A stretch of 64,000 nt of DNA from an uncultured Roseburia sp. (GCA_934309475.1 CAKRDK010000009.1:1-64000); one strand, 5' to 3'. Numbered from the stretch's first letter, positions 31,107 through 41,145 are shown. The notes: generated by a model from the sequence alone, not told the origin. Numbers and translations are program-made.

Positions 31107-32135
31107 ATGTTTACCAAGAAAAAAGTTTTGTTGAGCAACACCGAGATTTCTTCCTTCTGCGAACAGTTATCGATGGTCGTTGCCGCAGGTTTACCAATTT
31201 ATGAGGGCATCTCGATTCTCTTAGAGGATGCTTCCGACAAAGACACAAAGGATTTGCTTGCCACAATCTACGAACCACTTGAGAGCGGTTCTTCTTTTTC
31301 CGCAGCATTAACTTCCTGTGGTGCCTTTCCAAAATATATGACTGATATGGTGGCAATCGGCGAGGAAACCGGTCACTTAGACGATGTGCTCTCCTCACTT
31401 ACCACCTACTATGAACGGGAAGCAAGCATTAAAAGTTCCATCAAAAATGCCGTCACCTATCCGCTTATCATGGTTATCATGATGCTCGGCGTCATCTTAG
31501 TGCTCGTCACACAGGTGCTTCCTATTTTTCACCAGATTTATCAGGAACTCGGTACCGAACTGACCGGAGTTGCAGGTGTTCTGATTTCCATCAGTACAAC
31601 CCTCAACCGCTATTTTGGCGTATTCGCAGCTATTCTTATCGTTGTAGTTGTATTTATCATCTTCTTTATCCGCTCAAGCTTTGGAAAAATTCTTTTCCAG
31701 GGAAAAGGATTAAATCAGAAGATTGCGGCAAGTCGTTTTGCCAACTGCATGTCACTTGCATTGAGCAGCGGACTTGACACCGACCACGGACTTGAACTTG
31801 CCCTGACTCTGGTCGACAGTCCGATTTTGGAAGAGAAAATCAAAAAATGCCAGGAGTCTCTTTCGCTTGGGCATGGACTGTCAGAATCCCTGCTGTCCGC
31901 CGGCATTTTTGAAAAAATCTATACTTCCTATATCACGGTCGGTTTCAAAACCGGGAGCATGGATCAGGTGATGCAAAAAATTTCCGAAGAATATGAATCC
32001 GAAATTGATACACAGGTGAACCGTTTTATTTCCATTTTAGAACCTTCCCTGGTTATCCTGCTGTCGCTGATTGTCGGTGCGATTCTCCTTTCCTTCCTGT
32101 TTCCGTTAATCGGCATTATGTCTAGTATCGGATAA
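31107..32135 (+). CDS. GspF/PilC-type inner membrane platform protein
   Basis: 342 residues with two GspF repeats: EISSFCEQLSMVVAAGLPIYEG and, in the second half, SRFANCMSLALSSGLDTDHGLE; three membrane segments (PLIMVIMMLGVILVLV, VFAAILIVVVVFIIFFI and C-terminal LVILLSLIVGAILLSFLFPL). It forms the platform on which pilin assembly turns. First core gene of this small operon. Confidence 0.88.
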   Translation: MFTKKKVLLSNTEISSFCEQLSMVVAAGLPIYEGISILLEDASDKDTKDLLATIYEPLESGSSFSAALTSCGAFPKYMTDMVAIGEETGHLDDVLSSLTTYYEREASIKSSIKNAVTYPLIMVIMMLGVILVLVTQVLPIFHQIYQELGTELTGVAGVLISISTTLNRYFGVFAAILIVVVVFIIFFIRSSFGKILFQGKGLNQKIAASRFANCMSLALSSGLDTDHGLELALTLVDSPILEEKIKKCQESLSLGHGLSESLLSAGIFEKIYTSYITVGFKTGSMDQVMQKISEEYESEIDTQVNRFISILEPSLVILLSLIVGAILLSFLFPLIGIMSSIG

Positions 32136-32149
32136 GAAAGGAGCTTGTC

Positions 32150-32473
32150 ATGGCATATTTTGGTTGTAAACGGGAGCGCCCGTCTTTGCGCGGCCTGCTT
32201 CCCGCCCTGCTTTTTCTTTTGGTCTTGCTATTGTTTATCTTTTTATGCCACAATATTCAGACCTCAAATGCAAAAGAACAGGAAAAAATATTAGAGCGTG
32301 CCGTAAATCAGAGTATCACCCAGTGCTACGCACTTGAGGGTGCCTACCCGCAGGACATCATATACCTGAAAGAACATTACGGTCTGACTTACGATGAGGA
32401 TTCCTTTTTCATCGACTATCAGTACATTGGATCCAACTTAAGACCCGACGTTACCATTATAAAAAAGGAGTAA
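32150..32473 (+). CDS. Small pilin-like membrane protein
   Basis: 107 residues: basic N-terminus, one membrane segment (LLPALLFLLVLLLFIFLC), helix, and a short beta-rich end. Layout resembles minor pseudopilins but no standard prepilin cleavage motif (G followed by FTLIE-type) is seen. Placed 14 bases after the GspF-like gene. Confidence 0.6.
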   Translation: MAYFGCKRERPSLRGLLPALLFLLVLLLFIFLCHNIQTSNAKEQEKILERAVNQSITQCYALEGAYPQDIIYLKEHYGLTYDEDSFFIDYQYIGSNLRPDVTIIKKE

Positions 32474-32477
32474 TTCC

Positions 32478-32981
32478 ATGCTACGATTAAAACATCAGCA
32501 GGAGCATACCATTGATACCTTATTCATTCTTGCACTTTTCGTGGTGTTTGCCGCAACCTCTTTTCTTGTGGTCTTCATCGGTGCAAAACAGTATCAGTCG
32601 ATTGCGACCCGAATGGACGAAAATTACGACGCAAGAGGCGCCACATCCTACCTTACGGAAAAGCTGCGGCAAAACGACAGTTCTAATGCCGTTGAGCTGC
32701 TCTCCATCGAAGAACAGACGGTGCTTGCACTGACAAACAGCATCAACGATTCTGCATACACAACATATATTTATACATACGATGGAAGCCTGCGTGAATT
32801 CTATGCGGCATCCGGAACTGATTTTTCCCTGCCGGACGGTCAGGTTATCCTTGATGCCTCTGATTTTTCTGCAGAATTTGTATCTGCCACAAGATTAAAG
32901 ATTACGGTCACAGACCCCTATGGCTCGTCCGAGACCTTTTATCTTTCGTTAAAAGCGGACGCAGCCCCTTCCTCAGACTAA
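32478..32981 (+). CDS. DUF4860-like membrane protein of the pilus operon
   Basis: 167 residues with an N-terminal membrane segment (LFILALFVVFAATSFLVVFIG) and an extracellular part with YLTEKLRQND and SIEEQTVLAL, resembling DUF4860 proteins encoded with type II/IV pilus-like genes in Clostridia. Probably a minor pseudopilin-like subunit. Confidence 0.65.
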   Translation: MLRLKHQQEHTIDTLFILALFVVFAATSFLVVFIGAKQYQSIATRMDENYDARGATSYLTEKLRQNDSSNAVELLSIEEQTVLALTNSINDSAYTTYIYTYDGSLREFYAASGTDFSLPDGQVILDASDFSAEFVSATRLKITVTDPYGSSETFYLSLKADAAPSSD

Positions 32982-32999
32982 GAAAGGCACTTATGCACT

Positions 33000-33458
33000 A
33001 TGAAACAGCAACACGCAAAATCAAGTATTTTTTTAATGGAAATCATTCTGGATATTTTTCTATTTGCCATTGTTTTGACAGTCTGCCTGCAGCTTTTTCT
33101 AAAGTCAGACAGTCTTTCTAAACAATCCGGTCAATTAGAACATGCCGTTCTCTGCTGTAGTTCTATCGCAGAGACGTTTCAGAGTTCCTCCGATGGAAAG
33201 GCAGCCTTATTAGACGCTTATCCTGACGCTACCAACTTGAGCAATGGACTTTTAATTTACTTTGATGATAACTTTTCTGAATGTCATATGTCAGAAGCCT
33301 CTTACAAAGTAATCGTGGATTTTGAGCAGAAAACCGTTTCATCAATTTCCATTTCACTCTATTCTCTGACCGGAAAAGATGCCATCTACACATTATCTGC
33401 GGACAACTATACACGTCAGACACTCTCTGAAGCAACAGGAGGCGGCCATGAAGAATAA
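33000..33458 (+). CDS. Pseudopilin-like membrane protein
   Basis: 152 residues with N-terminal MEIILDIFLFAIVLTVCLQLF, then an extracellular domain containing a Cys pair (VLCCSS). The segment FLMEIILDIFLF resembles a degenerate prepilin start (E at position 5). Overlaps the next gene by 11 bases. Confidence 0.6.
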   Translation: MKQQHAKSSIFLMEIILDIFLFAIVLTVCLQLFLKSDSLSKQSGQLEHAVLCCSSIAETFQSSSDGKAALLDAYPDATNLSNGLLIYFDDNFSECHMSEASYKVIVDFEQKTVSSISISLYSLTGKDAIYTLSADNYTRQTLSEATGGGHEE

Positions 33459-33993
33459 TCCAAACAAACGAAGATTTTCCAACATCGGATTTTCTTCCAT
33501 CCTGACCATATTTATAACCATCTGCTTTGTTACGTTTGCGGCACTTTCTATTTTAACGGCACATTCCGACTACAAACTTACGCAAAAGGTAGCCGACAAG
33601 ACAACCGCATATTACGAAGCAGACGCACAGGCAAAACTACTGCTCGCCGACCTCGATTCCAACCTCGTACTTTTGTATAAGATGTCGCAGTCCGAGGATG
33701 ATTATTTTTCACAGGTAGCTGCAGATGCCTGGTCTCTTCCACAGATAGAAGCCCAGAAAGCCGACGGCACGCTGCGCTCGTTTGAGGTGACATCTGACGA
33801 AGAAAACGGAACCAGAATTGCCTGTCAGATTGCAATTTCTGACGTACAATATCTCGATATCACGCTTCAGGTACTCTATCCTGTAGAAGAAAATGATGTT
33901 TTTTACCGTGTTCTTTCCTGGCGTACACGCACCATGGAACAGGAATCGACCGAAGAATCAACCCTTCACCTTTTTACCGGTGATTCAAACTAG
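33448..33993 (+). CDS. Single-pass membrane protein of the pilus operon
   Basis: 181 residues from ATG 33448 (GGAGG just before it). RRFSNIGFSSILTIFITICFV then FAALSILTAHSDYKL: a membrane helix with the shape of a pseudopilin start, followed by a coiled segment and beta-rich end. Family uncertain. Confidence 0.6.
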   Translation: MKNNPNKRRFSNIGFSSILTIFITICFVTFAALSILTAHSDYKLTQKVADKTTAYYEADAQAKLLLADLDSNLVLLYKMSQSEDDYFSQVAADAWSLPQIEAQKADGTLRSFEVTSDEENGTRIACQIAISDVQYLDITLQVLYPVEENDVFYRVLSWRTRTMEQESTEESTLHLFTGDSN

Positions 33994-34017
33994 ACTTCAC
34001 AGAAAGGAGCGGATGCT

Positions 34018-35097
34018 TTGCATCCCGAAAATCTTATGAATATACAAGAACTACTCACAAAAGTAACCAACGAACATGCTTCCGACGTTTTTATCGTAGC
34101 AGGTCTTCCTCTTACCTATAAGGTAAATGGGAAAATGAAAACCTTAGATGACCAGAAACTCTCGCCGGATCTTTGCAAGGAACTGGTTGCCGGCATCTAC
34201 GAATTAGCAGACAACCGCGATATCCGTGCCTTTGATGCCACCGGAGACGATGACTTTTCCTTCGCGCTCGCCGGAGTATCCCGTTTCCGCGTCAGCACTT
34301 ACAAACAGCGTGGTTCCTACTCTGCTGTCATCCGTGTCATTACATTCACCCTGCCACAGCCAAGCGAACTCGGCATCCCGGATGCCGTGATGGACCTTGC
34401 AGATATGAACAACGGACTTGTCCTTGTCACCGGTCCTGCCGGCGGCGGTAAATCAACTACACTTGCGTGTATGATTGACCGCATCAACTCAGAGAAAGAA
34501 TCACACATCATCACACTCGAAGATCCGCTTGAATTTTTACACAGCCACAAGAAGAGCATTGTCAGCCAGCGTGAAATTTCAACCGATACCGAAAGCTATC
34601 TGACTGCGTTGCGCGCCTCCCTGCGTCAGAGCCCGGATGTCATTCTGCTCGGTGAAATGCGTGACTATGAGACCATGAACGTTGCGATGACAGCCGCTGA
34701 GACCGGCCACCTCATTTTTTCCACCCTGCATACCATCGGTGCCGCTAACACCATCGACCGTATCATTGATGCGTTTCCTTCCAACCAGCAGCATCAGATT
34801 GCGATACAGCTCTCCATGGTACTGCAGGCTGTCGTATCCCAGCGTCTGCTTCCTACTACAAACGGAAATATTGTGCCGGCATTTGAGATTATGGTCTTAA
34901 ATCCAGCCATCCGCAATCTCATCCGTGAGGGAAAAACGCATCAGATTGACGGTCTCATCTATGCCTCCAACCACGAAAATATGATTGCGATGGATACCAG
35001 TATTTACAATCTCTTCACAAAAGGATTGATTGACAAACGTACTGCAATCTCCAACGCAACCAACCCGGAAATGATGTTAAAAAAGATTGGAAATTAG
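34018..35097 (+). CDS. PilT-type secretion ATPase
   Basis: 359 residues from a TTG start, eight bases after AAAGGAG; the ATG 18 bases on lacks spacing. Walker A TGPAGGGKSTT (about 138-148), Asp box ITLEDPLEF, Walker B SPDVILLGEMRD (about 202-213), His box AAETGHLIFSTLHT (about 221-234). This is the PilT/GspE family, closest in length and layout to PilT. No separate GspE or prepilin peptidase is in the window, so this one ATPase may drive the system. Confidence 0.88.
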   Translation: MHPENLMNIQELLTKVTNEHASDVFIVAGLPLTYKVNGKMKTLDDQKLSPDLCKELVAGIYELADNRDIRAFDATGDDDFSFALAGVSRFRVSTYKQRGSYSAVIRVITFTLPQPSELGIPDAVMDLADMNNGLVLVTGPAGGGKSTTLACMIDRINSEKESHIITLEDPLEFLHSHKKSIVSQREISTDTESYLTALRASLRQSPDVILLGEMRDYETMNVAMTAAETGHLIFSTLHTIGAANTIDRIIDAFPSNQQHQIAIQLSMVLQAVVSQRLLPTTNGNIVPAFEIMVLNPAIRNLIREGKTHQIDGLIYASNHENMIAMDTSIYNLFTKGLIDKRTAISNATNPEMMLKKIGN

Positions 35098-35100
35098 ACG

Positions 35101-35149
35101 AAAAGCCCCGGAAAACAAGTTCGTAGCAAACTGCTTTCCGGGGCTTTTT
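35101..35149 (+). terminator. Terminator of the pilus-like operon
   Basis: Stem AAAGCCCCGGAAA with TTTCCGGGGCTTTTT over a 20-base loop, directly after the ATPase stop; also T-rich for the opposite gene's transcript. Confidence 0.9.
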
Positions 35150-35175
35150 CTATATCCGCTAAAAATTCTCTTTTC

Positions 35176-36354
35176 CTAGTGATGGAATAAACGGATTCCG
35201 GTGAATGACATTACCATATTGTATTTGTTACAGGTGTCGATAACATGGTCATCACGGATAGAACCACCCGGCTGAGCCACGTAGGAAACACCGCTTCTGT
35301 GTGCACGCTCAATGTTGTCCCCAAATGGGAAGAAGGCATCTGAGCCAAGTGCCACGCCTGTATTTTTATCTAACCATGCACGTTTTTCCTCTGCTGTAAA
35401 TACGGCAGGTTTTTCTTTAAAGATATTCTCCCATGCACCGTCTGCAAGTACATCCATGTAATCCTCTCCGATGTAGAGGTCAATAGCGTTGTCACGGTCT
35501 GCTCGCTTGATGTTGTCTAAGAATGGAAGATTTAATACCTGTGGAGACTGACGCAGCCACCAGTTATCTGCCTTAGATCCTGCAAGTCTTGTACAGTGAA
35601 TACGTGACTGCTGTCCTGCTCCGATTCCGATTGCCTGGCCGCCTTTTACGTAGCAGACAGAATTAGACTGTGTATATTTTAAGGTAATCATGGAAATAGC
35701 AAGGTCGATTTTGGCACTCTCCGGAAGTTCCTTGTTCTCTGTCACGATATTGTCAAAGAAATGCTCGTCAATGACAAGTTCGTTTCTGCCCTGCTCAAAT
35801 GTAACACCGAAAACTTCTTTTCGCTCGATTGGAGCCGGAACGTAATCCGGGTCAATCTCAATCACATTGTAATTTCCCTTTTTCTTTGCTTTTAAAATAG
35901 CAAGTGCTTCTTCTGTATAACCCGGAGCGATTACACCGTCAGAGACTTCTCTTTTAATTACTAATGCAGTTGCTTCATCACATACATCTGACAGAGAAAT
36001 GAAATCACCAAAGGATGACATTCTGTCTGCACCTCTTGCACGGATGTAGGCATTGGCAAGTGGAGTAAATTCTACGTCCATATCATCTACCCAATAGATT
36101 TTTCGCTCTACCTCAGACAATGGAAGTCCTACTGCTGCGCCTGCCGGAGACACATGCTTAAATGATGTTGCAGCCGGAAGTCCTGTTGCTTTTTTCAATT
36201 CCTTTACTAACTGCCAGCCGTTAAATGCATCTAAGAAGTTAATATATCCAGGCTTTCCGTTTAACACTTTGATTGGAAGTTCTCCCTCTTCCATATAGAT
36301 TCTGGATGGTTTCTGATTTGGGTTACAGCCATATTTCAGTTCTAATTCTTTCAT
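35176..36354 (-). CDS. Stand-alone AICAR transformylase (PurH C-terminal type)
   Basis: 392 residues from ATG 36354 (GAGAGGAATTAAA upstream). KYGCNPNQKPSRI, SFKHVSPAGAAVGLPL and AGQQSRIHCTRLAG are the formyltransferase signatures of PurH; the IMP cyclohydrolase domain is absent. It formylates AICAR with 10-formyl-THF, the ninth step of purine synthesis. The missing last step is encoded by the gene just upstream. Confidence 0.92.
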   Translation of the reverse strand: MKELELKYGCNPNQKPSRIYMEEGELPIKVLNGKPGYINFLDAFNGWQLVKELKKATGLPAATSFKHVSPAGAAVGLPLSEVERKIYWVDDMDVEFTPLANAYIRARGADRMSSFGDFISLSDVCDEATALVIKREVSDGVIAPGYTEEALAILKAKKKGNYNVIEIDPDYVPAPIERKEVFGVTFEQGRNELVIDEHFFDNIVTENKELPESAKIDLAISMITLKYTQSNSVCYVKGGQAIGIGAGQQSRIHCTRLAGSKADNWWLRQSPQVLNLPFLDNIKRADRDNAIDLYIGEDYMDVLADGAWENIFKEKPAVFTAEEKRAWLDKNTGVALGSDAFFPFGDNIERAHRSGVSYVAQPGGSIRDDHVIDTCNKYNMVMSFTGIRLFHH

Positions 36355-36393
36355 TTTAATTCCTCTCTCACTCTGCATCTGTCATGCAATTCC

Positions 36394-37107
36394 TTATTTA
36401 TTCTTATTTACAATACGTGTCTCATATTTTCCTGTCTCAATCTCGATGTAACGCACGAATAAAGATACTTTGTTGTCCTCGTTCAAATTCTCCCATACCA
36501 GGTTGGTAAAACTGTCGATATCGCCATCGATTCCAACTAATGTCGGTTCTCCCTCAAAACTTGGCAGTGGATTGCCATCTCCCATGTAAGTATGGATAAA
36601 ATGAGCTTCCCCTGCAACCGGATTCTCATAGGCGAATGTATAACGGTTACATGCATCCGGATTGCCGTTGTTGCTTTTTAAAATAGACATCGCATAATTG
36701 AATTTTCCATCTTCGATATGCATAATGCCGGAGATACGAGGTGTATAATTTGGTGCATCCGGCTCAAATTTTCTGGTGCGGAGTGCCTGTTCAAACGTCT
36801 GCTGTTTGTCCATCAGCTCATAAATGGTATCTGTCTGGTCTCCGTTTGTCACAATTGTCTTATTTCCCAATACACGTACCGGTGCATAGATAATCAGACT
36901 CGGATCACTCAGTTTTGATGGATCAAAAGCCTGTGTACGGATGCCCTCTCCATCCTCTACAAAAACACGGTTACGGCTGTTCTCACTTCTTCCCATAATA
37001 AAATAAGCAGTCACAGCGTATTTTCCATCTGCTGATTTTCCGATTACAATTCCTCTTCCCGGATAGCTGTTTCCTGCCAATTCATTTTTTAATGATTCCT
37101 GTTTCAT
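36394..37107 (-). CDS. IMP cyclohydrolase, PurO-like
   Basis: 237 residues with NSYPGRGIVIGKS, YFIMGRSENSRNRVF and an R-K-F-E-P-D-A-P-N-Y-T-P-R-I-S-G segment typical of PurO-type (archaeal-like) IMP cyclohydrolases. It closes the purine ring from FAICAR to IMP. Paired with the stand-alone transformylase, 39 bases downstream, it replaces the fused PurH of most bacteria. Confidence 0.88.
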   Translation of the reverse strand: MKQESLKNELAGNSYPGRGIVIGKSADGKYAVTAYFIMGRSENSRNRVFVEDGEGIRTQAFDPSKLSDPSLIIYAPVRVLGNKTIVTNGDQTDTIYELMDKQQTFEQALRTRKFEPDAPNYTPRISGIMHIEDGKFNYAMSILKSNNGNPDACNRYTFAYENPVAGEAHFIHTYMGDGNPLPSFEGEPTLVGIDGDIDSFTNLVWENLNEDNKVSLFVRYIEIETGKYETRIVNKNK

Positions 37108-37162
37108 CTGTCAACCTCCATCGATTCGTGTATCACTCACACATTTCCTCATAAAAGAAAAT

Positions 37163-37227
37163 GGCGCAGACATGAAAGCCTGCGCCTGTCCGATACCCAT
37201 TCTAGCATGATAACCCTTATTTTACAA
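37163..37227 (-). promoter_or_regulatory. Promoter and leader hairpin of the purine operon
   Basis: Promoter TTGTAA (37227-37222), 17 bases, TAGAAT (37204-37199). A few bases into the transcript a hairpin GGCGCAG/CTGCGCC (37186-37180 with 37169-37163) is followed by ATTTTCTTTT, so it may terminate early (attenuation) or end the upstream gene's transcript. Confidence 0.5.
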
Positions 37228-37289
37228 TGGATTACGCCTTATTAGGTATATGAATTTATTTACTTAATTTTATTAGTAATTCTTATATA

Positions 37290-38108
37290 TCAGCTTCTCG
37301 CACTGTAAGTGCTGCCACCCACGGAAGATGTCATTCCGCTCCTTCCATAGCTGCTGCTGGTATACACATTGCCGAGATTCGAAAGGTTATATTCTGCATT
37401 CGACTGGATGTTTTTACCTTTGTAGCTGACACGCTCCATAAAGCATCCCTTCTCGTGGAAGACTTTCTTCAGTTCATCCACTCCGGCATTCTTCAGCTTG
37501 TCCTCATTGACTGTGAGTGTTCCGTCTTTCTCTATCGACACTCCGATTTCCTTCAATGACTGGTAATTGGTGGATTCGTACTGCTTGAGCTGTCTTAAAT
37601 ACATGCTCATCGTCGATGAATTCACCTTATTCATCCGCGTGACCATCTTATTGTAATCCTCGATGCAGTCTAACATCTCCGATGTCAGCTTTTTCTTATT
37701 TGCTGCAACCTTTTCGTCCTCTTTCTTCTGCTCTTCCTCCGTCAGAGTCACATCCGGATTCTCTTCCTTCGGTGTTGCCTTTGCAAATAAACTGTTCTCT
37801 CCGGTCTCCATGAAGTTCTTCGCGTACTTTTGAAGTGCCGCCGCCATCTTCTTCATCTCCGTGTAAGATTCCTTCTGCGCTTCAACCGTCTTGTCCACCT
37901 GTGTCGTATTCTTGGTGGAATCTGAGGCATTCAGTTTATTCTGCAGTAATGCATTTAACAGGCTGCCTGAGGTTGTCTGTTTCTTCGAAGATGAACTCGA
38001 AGTCTTGATACGCTTTGCTTTTGCCCTGCTGATGCGGGCGCTCATGGTCGCCTTCCTGACCTGCTGCCGCTGAATTAACGACAGATTCGTCCCTGATTTA
38101 ATTCTCAT
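37290..38108 (-). CDS. FliD-like (flagellar cap-like) protein
   Basis: 272 residues. Basic Ser-rich N-terminus, coiled central region (YTEMKKMAAALQKYAKNFM, EDYNKMVTRMNKV) and a C-terminal part with LKEIGVSIEKDGTLTVNED-type sequence and LKKVF, as in the C-terminal domain of flagellar hook-associated protein 2. It is much shorter than true FliD (usually over 450 residues) and lacks its head domains, so an export or surface role is uncertain. Confidence 0.5.
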   Translation of the reverse strand: MRIKSGTNLSLIQRQQVRKATMSARISRAKAKRIKTSSSSSKKQTTSGSLLNALLQNKLNASDSTKNTTQVDKTVEAQKESYTEMKKMAAALQKYAKNFMETGENSLFAKATPKEENPDVTLTEEEQKKEDEKVAANKKKLTSEMLDCIEDYNKMVTRMNKVNSSTMSMYLRQLKQYESTNYQSLKEIGVSIEKDGTLTVNEDKLKNAGVDELKKVFHEKGCFMERVSYKGKNIQSNAEYNLSNLGNVYTSSSYGRSGMTSSVGGSTYSARS

Positions 38109-38153
38109 AGACTCATTTCCCCTTTTTGTAAAATTTTTTCACCTCCGTGTGAT

Positions 38154-38174
38154 GTAAGTGAAATAACTTACAAA
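38154..38174. repeat. Inverted repeat in intergenic region
   Basis: TGTAAGTGAAATAACTTACA: seven-base arms TGTAAGT/ACTTACA around a six-base loop, in the 100-base gap upstream of the FliD-like gene. It may be an operator. Confidence 0.35.
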
Positions 38175-38210
38175 ATAAATATCGAACTTTTCTGCCATTC
38201 CTTAACCATC

Positions 38211-39470
38211 TTAAGACAATTTTAAAATTCTGTTTGTGTTCTCCCGCCAGGTGTATTCACGGCTTGCTTTTTCAAAGCCCTTTTCCGCTATCGCTTCCAT
38301 CTCTTCCGGGTGTGCTAACAAACGTTTCAGGCGCTGTGGAAGTGCCTCTGTCTCCGTCAGGGAATAAAATAAAAGCTCTTTTTCATCTGTAAAATGTTTC
38401 TGCAAATAACGGCTTTCATCCGTCACCGATACCGTTTTCTGAAGCATTGCCGTAAAAATACGGTCGTGCGTCCCATCGCGGAACCACGGCATCACATTGA
38501 GTGAGATTTTTGCATTCTGTATAGCTTCGATGCAGGATACCGATGATACCATCTCTCCACTACACTTCATATTCCACGGCTTTTTACACGGGAACAAATC
38601 CCAGTCTGCTCCAACCAAATATAGTTTTAAATCTTGCTCTAGCAGCTGCGAAATCACACGGCTTCGCACTTCACTTCTGACCCACTGATCAATAAAAACC
38701 AGATTGCCTAATACTGCCCGAAGATCCGTCTCCGATAGCTCGCCTGACTCTGCCCGGATATGCGCTTCTAAAACGGCATCCATTGTCTGCCACGGACGCT
38801 CTAACAAATCTTCTATCATCCCAAAATAGAAATCACGATATTCTTTTCCCTGTGCCCCGATTCTCTGTTCAAAAAAATAGGTTGGCACATAATTTCCAGT
38901 AAAAACAATATCCCATTTACGCTTTTCCAGCGGAAGCAGGTCTTTCTCATAATCCCATATTTTTTCATAATCACGATAAACAACTCCCGACGTCGCCGCC
39001 CTTGCATCCCGCAAAAAAGACAGTTCCATATCCGCCCGGATATTCCCCGCTGACGGCAGAAACGTGCAGTCCACATGCTGATAAAACCGGCCGATATAGG
39101 AGACATGCTCCCTGTCAATGCAGAATACTTTCATATTCCGCCAGATTTTCTCGAGTTTGTCGTGATAGTACATCGGATGATCCACGAGAATATTTAAAAT
39201 CCGCATCTCACACGCTTCCCAGATTGTGACACCCTCTTCGGTCAAAAAGACTTCTTCTCCGCTGAGTCCGATAAAATTGAATGTCAGAAGAGCTGCACTC
39301 CCCTTTTTTAAAAAGTGAGGCAGCTCTCCTAACGTCTGGTACAGATTATCGTAATCGATAAAGTAAGTTTCGATTCCCTGCTGTTCTAATTCAATTGCAA
39401 TCTGCTCCGAAAAATATCCGAGCGTCTCCACTGCATTTTTAAAAAGAACAACTCTGTCATAGCCACGCAT
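38211..39470 (-). CDS. CgeB-like glycosyltransferase
   Basis: 419 residues. N-terminal DUF3880-like part (DRVVLFKNAVETLGYFSEQI, DYDNLYQTLGELP) and C-terminal glycosyltransferase-type domain with LYLVGADWDLFP, SLNVMPWFRDGTHDRIFTAM and GFEKASREYTW. Resembles CgeB/spore maturation or flagellar glycosyltransferases; the neighbouring FliD-like gene fits surface-protein glycosylation. Substrate unknown. Confidence 0.75.
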   Translation of the reverse strand: MRGYDRVVLFKNAVETLGYFSEQIAIELEQQGIETYFIDYDNLYQTLGELPHFLKKGSAALLTFNFIGLSGEEVFLTEEGVTIWEACEMRILNILVDHPMYYHDKLEKIWRNMKVFCIDREHVSYIGRFYQHVDCTFLPSAGNIRADMELSFLRDARAATSGVVYRDYEKIWDYEKDLLPLEKRKWDIVFTGNYVPTYFFEQRIGAQGKEYRDFYFGMIEDLLERPWQTMDAVLEAHIRAESGELSETDLRAVLGNLVFIDQWVRSEVRSRVISQLLEQDLKLYLVGADWDLFPCKKPWNMKCSGEMVSSVSCIEAIQNAKISLNVMPWFRDGTHDRIFTAMLQKTVSVTDESRYLQKHFTDEKELLFYSLTETEALPQRLKRLLAHPEEMEAIAEKGFEKASREYTWRENTNRILKLS

Positions 39471-39475
39471 AACGC

Positions 39476-40840
39476 TTAGTTCTTAAAGCTGTGAATTGGA
39501 GCCGGAATTCTTCCGCCACGGTTCACAAATGCTTCGCATGAATATTGGTTGACTGGCATAATCGGTGCATAACCAAACAGTCCACCAAATTCAACCGTAT
39601 CGCCAACGCCTTTTCCGACAACCGGAATCAAACGCGCTGCGGTTGTCTTCTGGTTGACCATACCGATTGCCATCTCATCTGCAATAATACCGGAAATTGT
39701 AGTTGCAGGTGTATCTCCCGGAATTGCAATCATATCAAGACCTACGGAACATACACATGTCATTGCTTCCAATTTCTCAAGACACATTGCACCGGCTTCT
39801 ACTGCATTAATCATTCCCTGATCTTCGCTGACCGGAATAAATGCACCGCTTAATCCGCCCACATAGGAGGATGCCATAACACCACCCTTTTTCACCTGGT
39901 CATTTAAAAGTGCAAGCGCTGCCGTTGTTCCCGGTGCTCCTGCATATTCTAATCCGATCTCACAGAGAATATCAGCTACACTGTCTCCGACAGCCGGTGT
40001 CGGTGCCAATGATAAGTCTATGATTCCAAATGGAATACCAAGCATCTTAGACGCTTCCTGTGCAACCAACTGTCCCACGCGCGTTACCTTAAAGGCCGTC
40101 TTCTTAATGGTCTCACAAAGTACCTCAAAGTTCTCTCCACGCACTTTTTCCAAAGCAGTCTTCACAACACCCGGTCCACTTACGCCTACATTAATAATTG
40201 CGTCTGCCTCGGTCACTCCGTGAAAAGCACCTGCCATGAATGGGTTGTCATCCGGTGCATTACAGAACACAACTAACTTCATACAATCTACAGAATCACG
40301 GTCTTTTGTGATGGTTGCAAGCTCTAATAAAATATCTCCCATCAGACGAACAGCATCCATATTGATTCCTGTCTTTGTCGATGCAAGATTAACCGAACTG
40401 CAGACTCTCTCTGTCGTAGAAAGTGCCTGTGGAATTGAACGGATTAACAATTCATCCGCTTTTGTCATGCCCTTCGAAACTAATGCGGAATATCCGCCGA
40501 TTAAGTTTACGCCGACTGCCTTTGCCGCTCTGTCCATTGTCTTTGCAATGGTAGCAAAGTCTTCCGGTGTCTTGCAGGCCGAGCCGCCTACTAACGCAAT
40601 CGGTGTTACCGAAATTCTCTTGTTGACAATCGGAATCCCAAATTCTTTCTCAATGGTCTCCCCGGTTGTTGCAAGGTCTTTAGCTACAGTCGTAATCTTA
40701 TTGTAAATATTTTCATTTAAGCGATTCAGGTCAGAATCAATGCAATCTAACAGACTGATTCCAATGGTAATGGTACGAACATCTAAATTCTCCTGCTCGA
40801 CCATCTTATTTGTCTCATTTACCTCAAAAATATTAATCAT
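39476..40840 (-). CDS. PFL-family protein (UPF0210)
   Basis: 454 residues, full length for UPF0210. Segments [61 protein letters not shown] and C-terminal [13 protein letters not shown] are diagnostic. The fold is related to glycyl radical enzymes but function is unknown. Nearly always follows the ACT-domain gene found here, with a 20-base gap. Confidence 0.9.
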   Translation of the reverse strand: MINIFEVNETNKMVEQENLDVRTITIGISLLDCIDSDLNRLNENIYNKITTVAKDLATTGETIEKEFGIPIVNKRISVTPIALVGGSACKTPEDFATIAKTMDRAAKAVGVNLIGGYSALVSKGMTKADELLIRSIPQALSTTERVCSSVNLASTKTGINMDAVRLMGDILLELATITKDRDSVDCMKLVVFCNAPDDNPFMAGAFHGVTEADAIINVGVSGPGVVKTALEKVRGENFEVLCETIKKTAFKVTRVGQLVAQEASKMLGIPFGIIDLSLAPTPAVGDSVADILCEIGLEYAGAPGTTAALALLNDQVKKGGVMASSYVGGLSGAFIPVSEDQGMINAVEAGAMCLEKLEAMTCVCSVGLDMIAIPGDTPATTISGIIADEMAIGMVNQKTTAARLIPVVGKGVGDTVEFGGLFGYAPIMPVNQYSCEAFVNRGGRIPAPIHSFKN

Positions 40841-40860
40841 ATTATAAACCAGCCTTTCTC

Positions 40861-41145
40861 TTAGATACGGTGCATTTTTTCAAAAATCTCTGCGCGCTGG
40901 CACTTAATGGAAACACCAATCTGTTCACCAATTGCGTCTAAATCACTCTGACATTCTGAAAATGTCTTCTTTGCCTGATTCATATCTACTACCATCATCA
41001 TGTTAAAATAACCGGACACAATCGTCTGAGAGATATCAAGTACGTTTACCTTTTCCTCTGCAAGATAGGTACATACTTTTGCGATAATGCCTACAGTATC
41101 TTTTCCTACCACTGTAATAATTGTTTTGTCTGTTGTGTTTTCCAT
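40861..41145 (-). CDS. ACT-domain protein (UPF0237)
   Basis: 94 residues consisting of one ACT domain: [47 protein letters not shown] domains bind small ligands, often amino acids. Encoded just before UPF0210; the pair is a conserved unit of unknown function. Confidence 0.9.
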   Translation of the reverse strand: MENTTDKTIITVVGKDTVGIIAKVCTYLAEEKVNVLDISQTIVSGYFNMMMVVDMNQAKKTFSECQSDLDAIGEQIGVSIKCQRAEIFEKMHRI

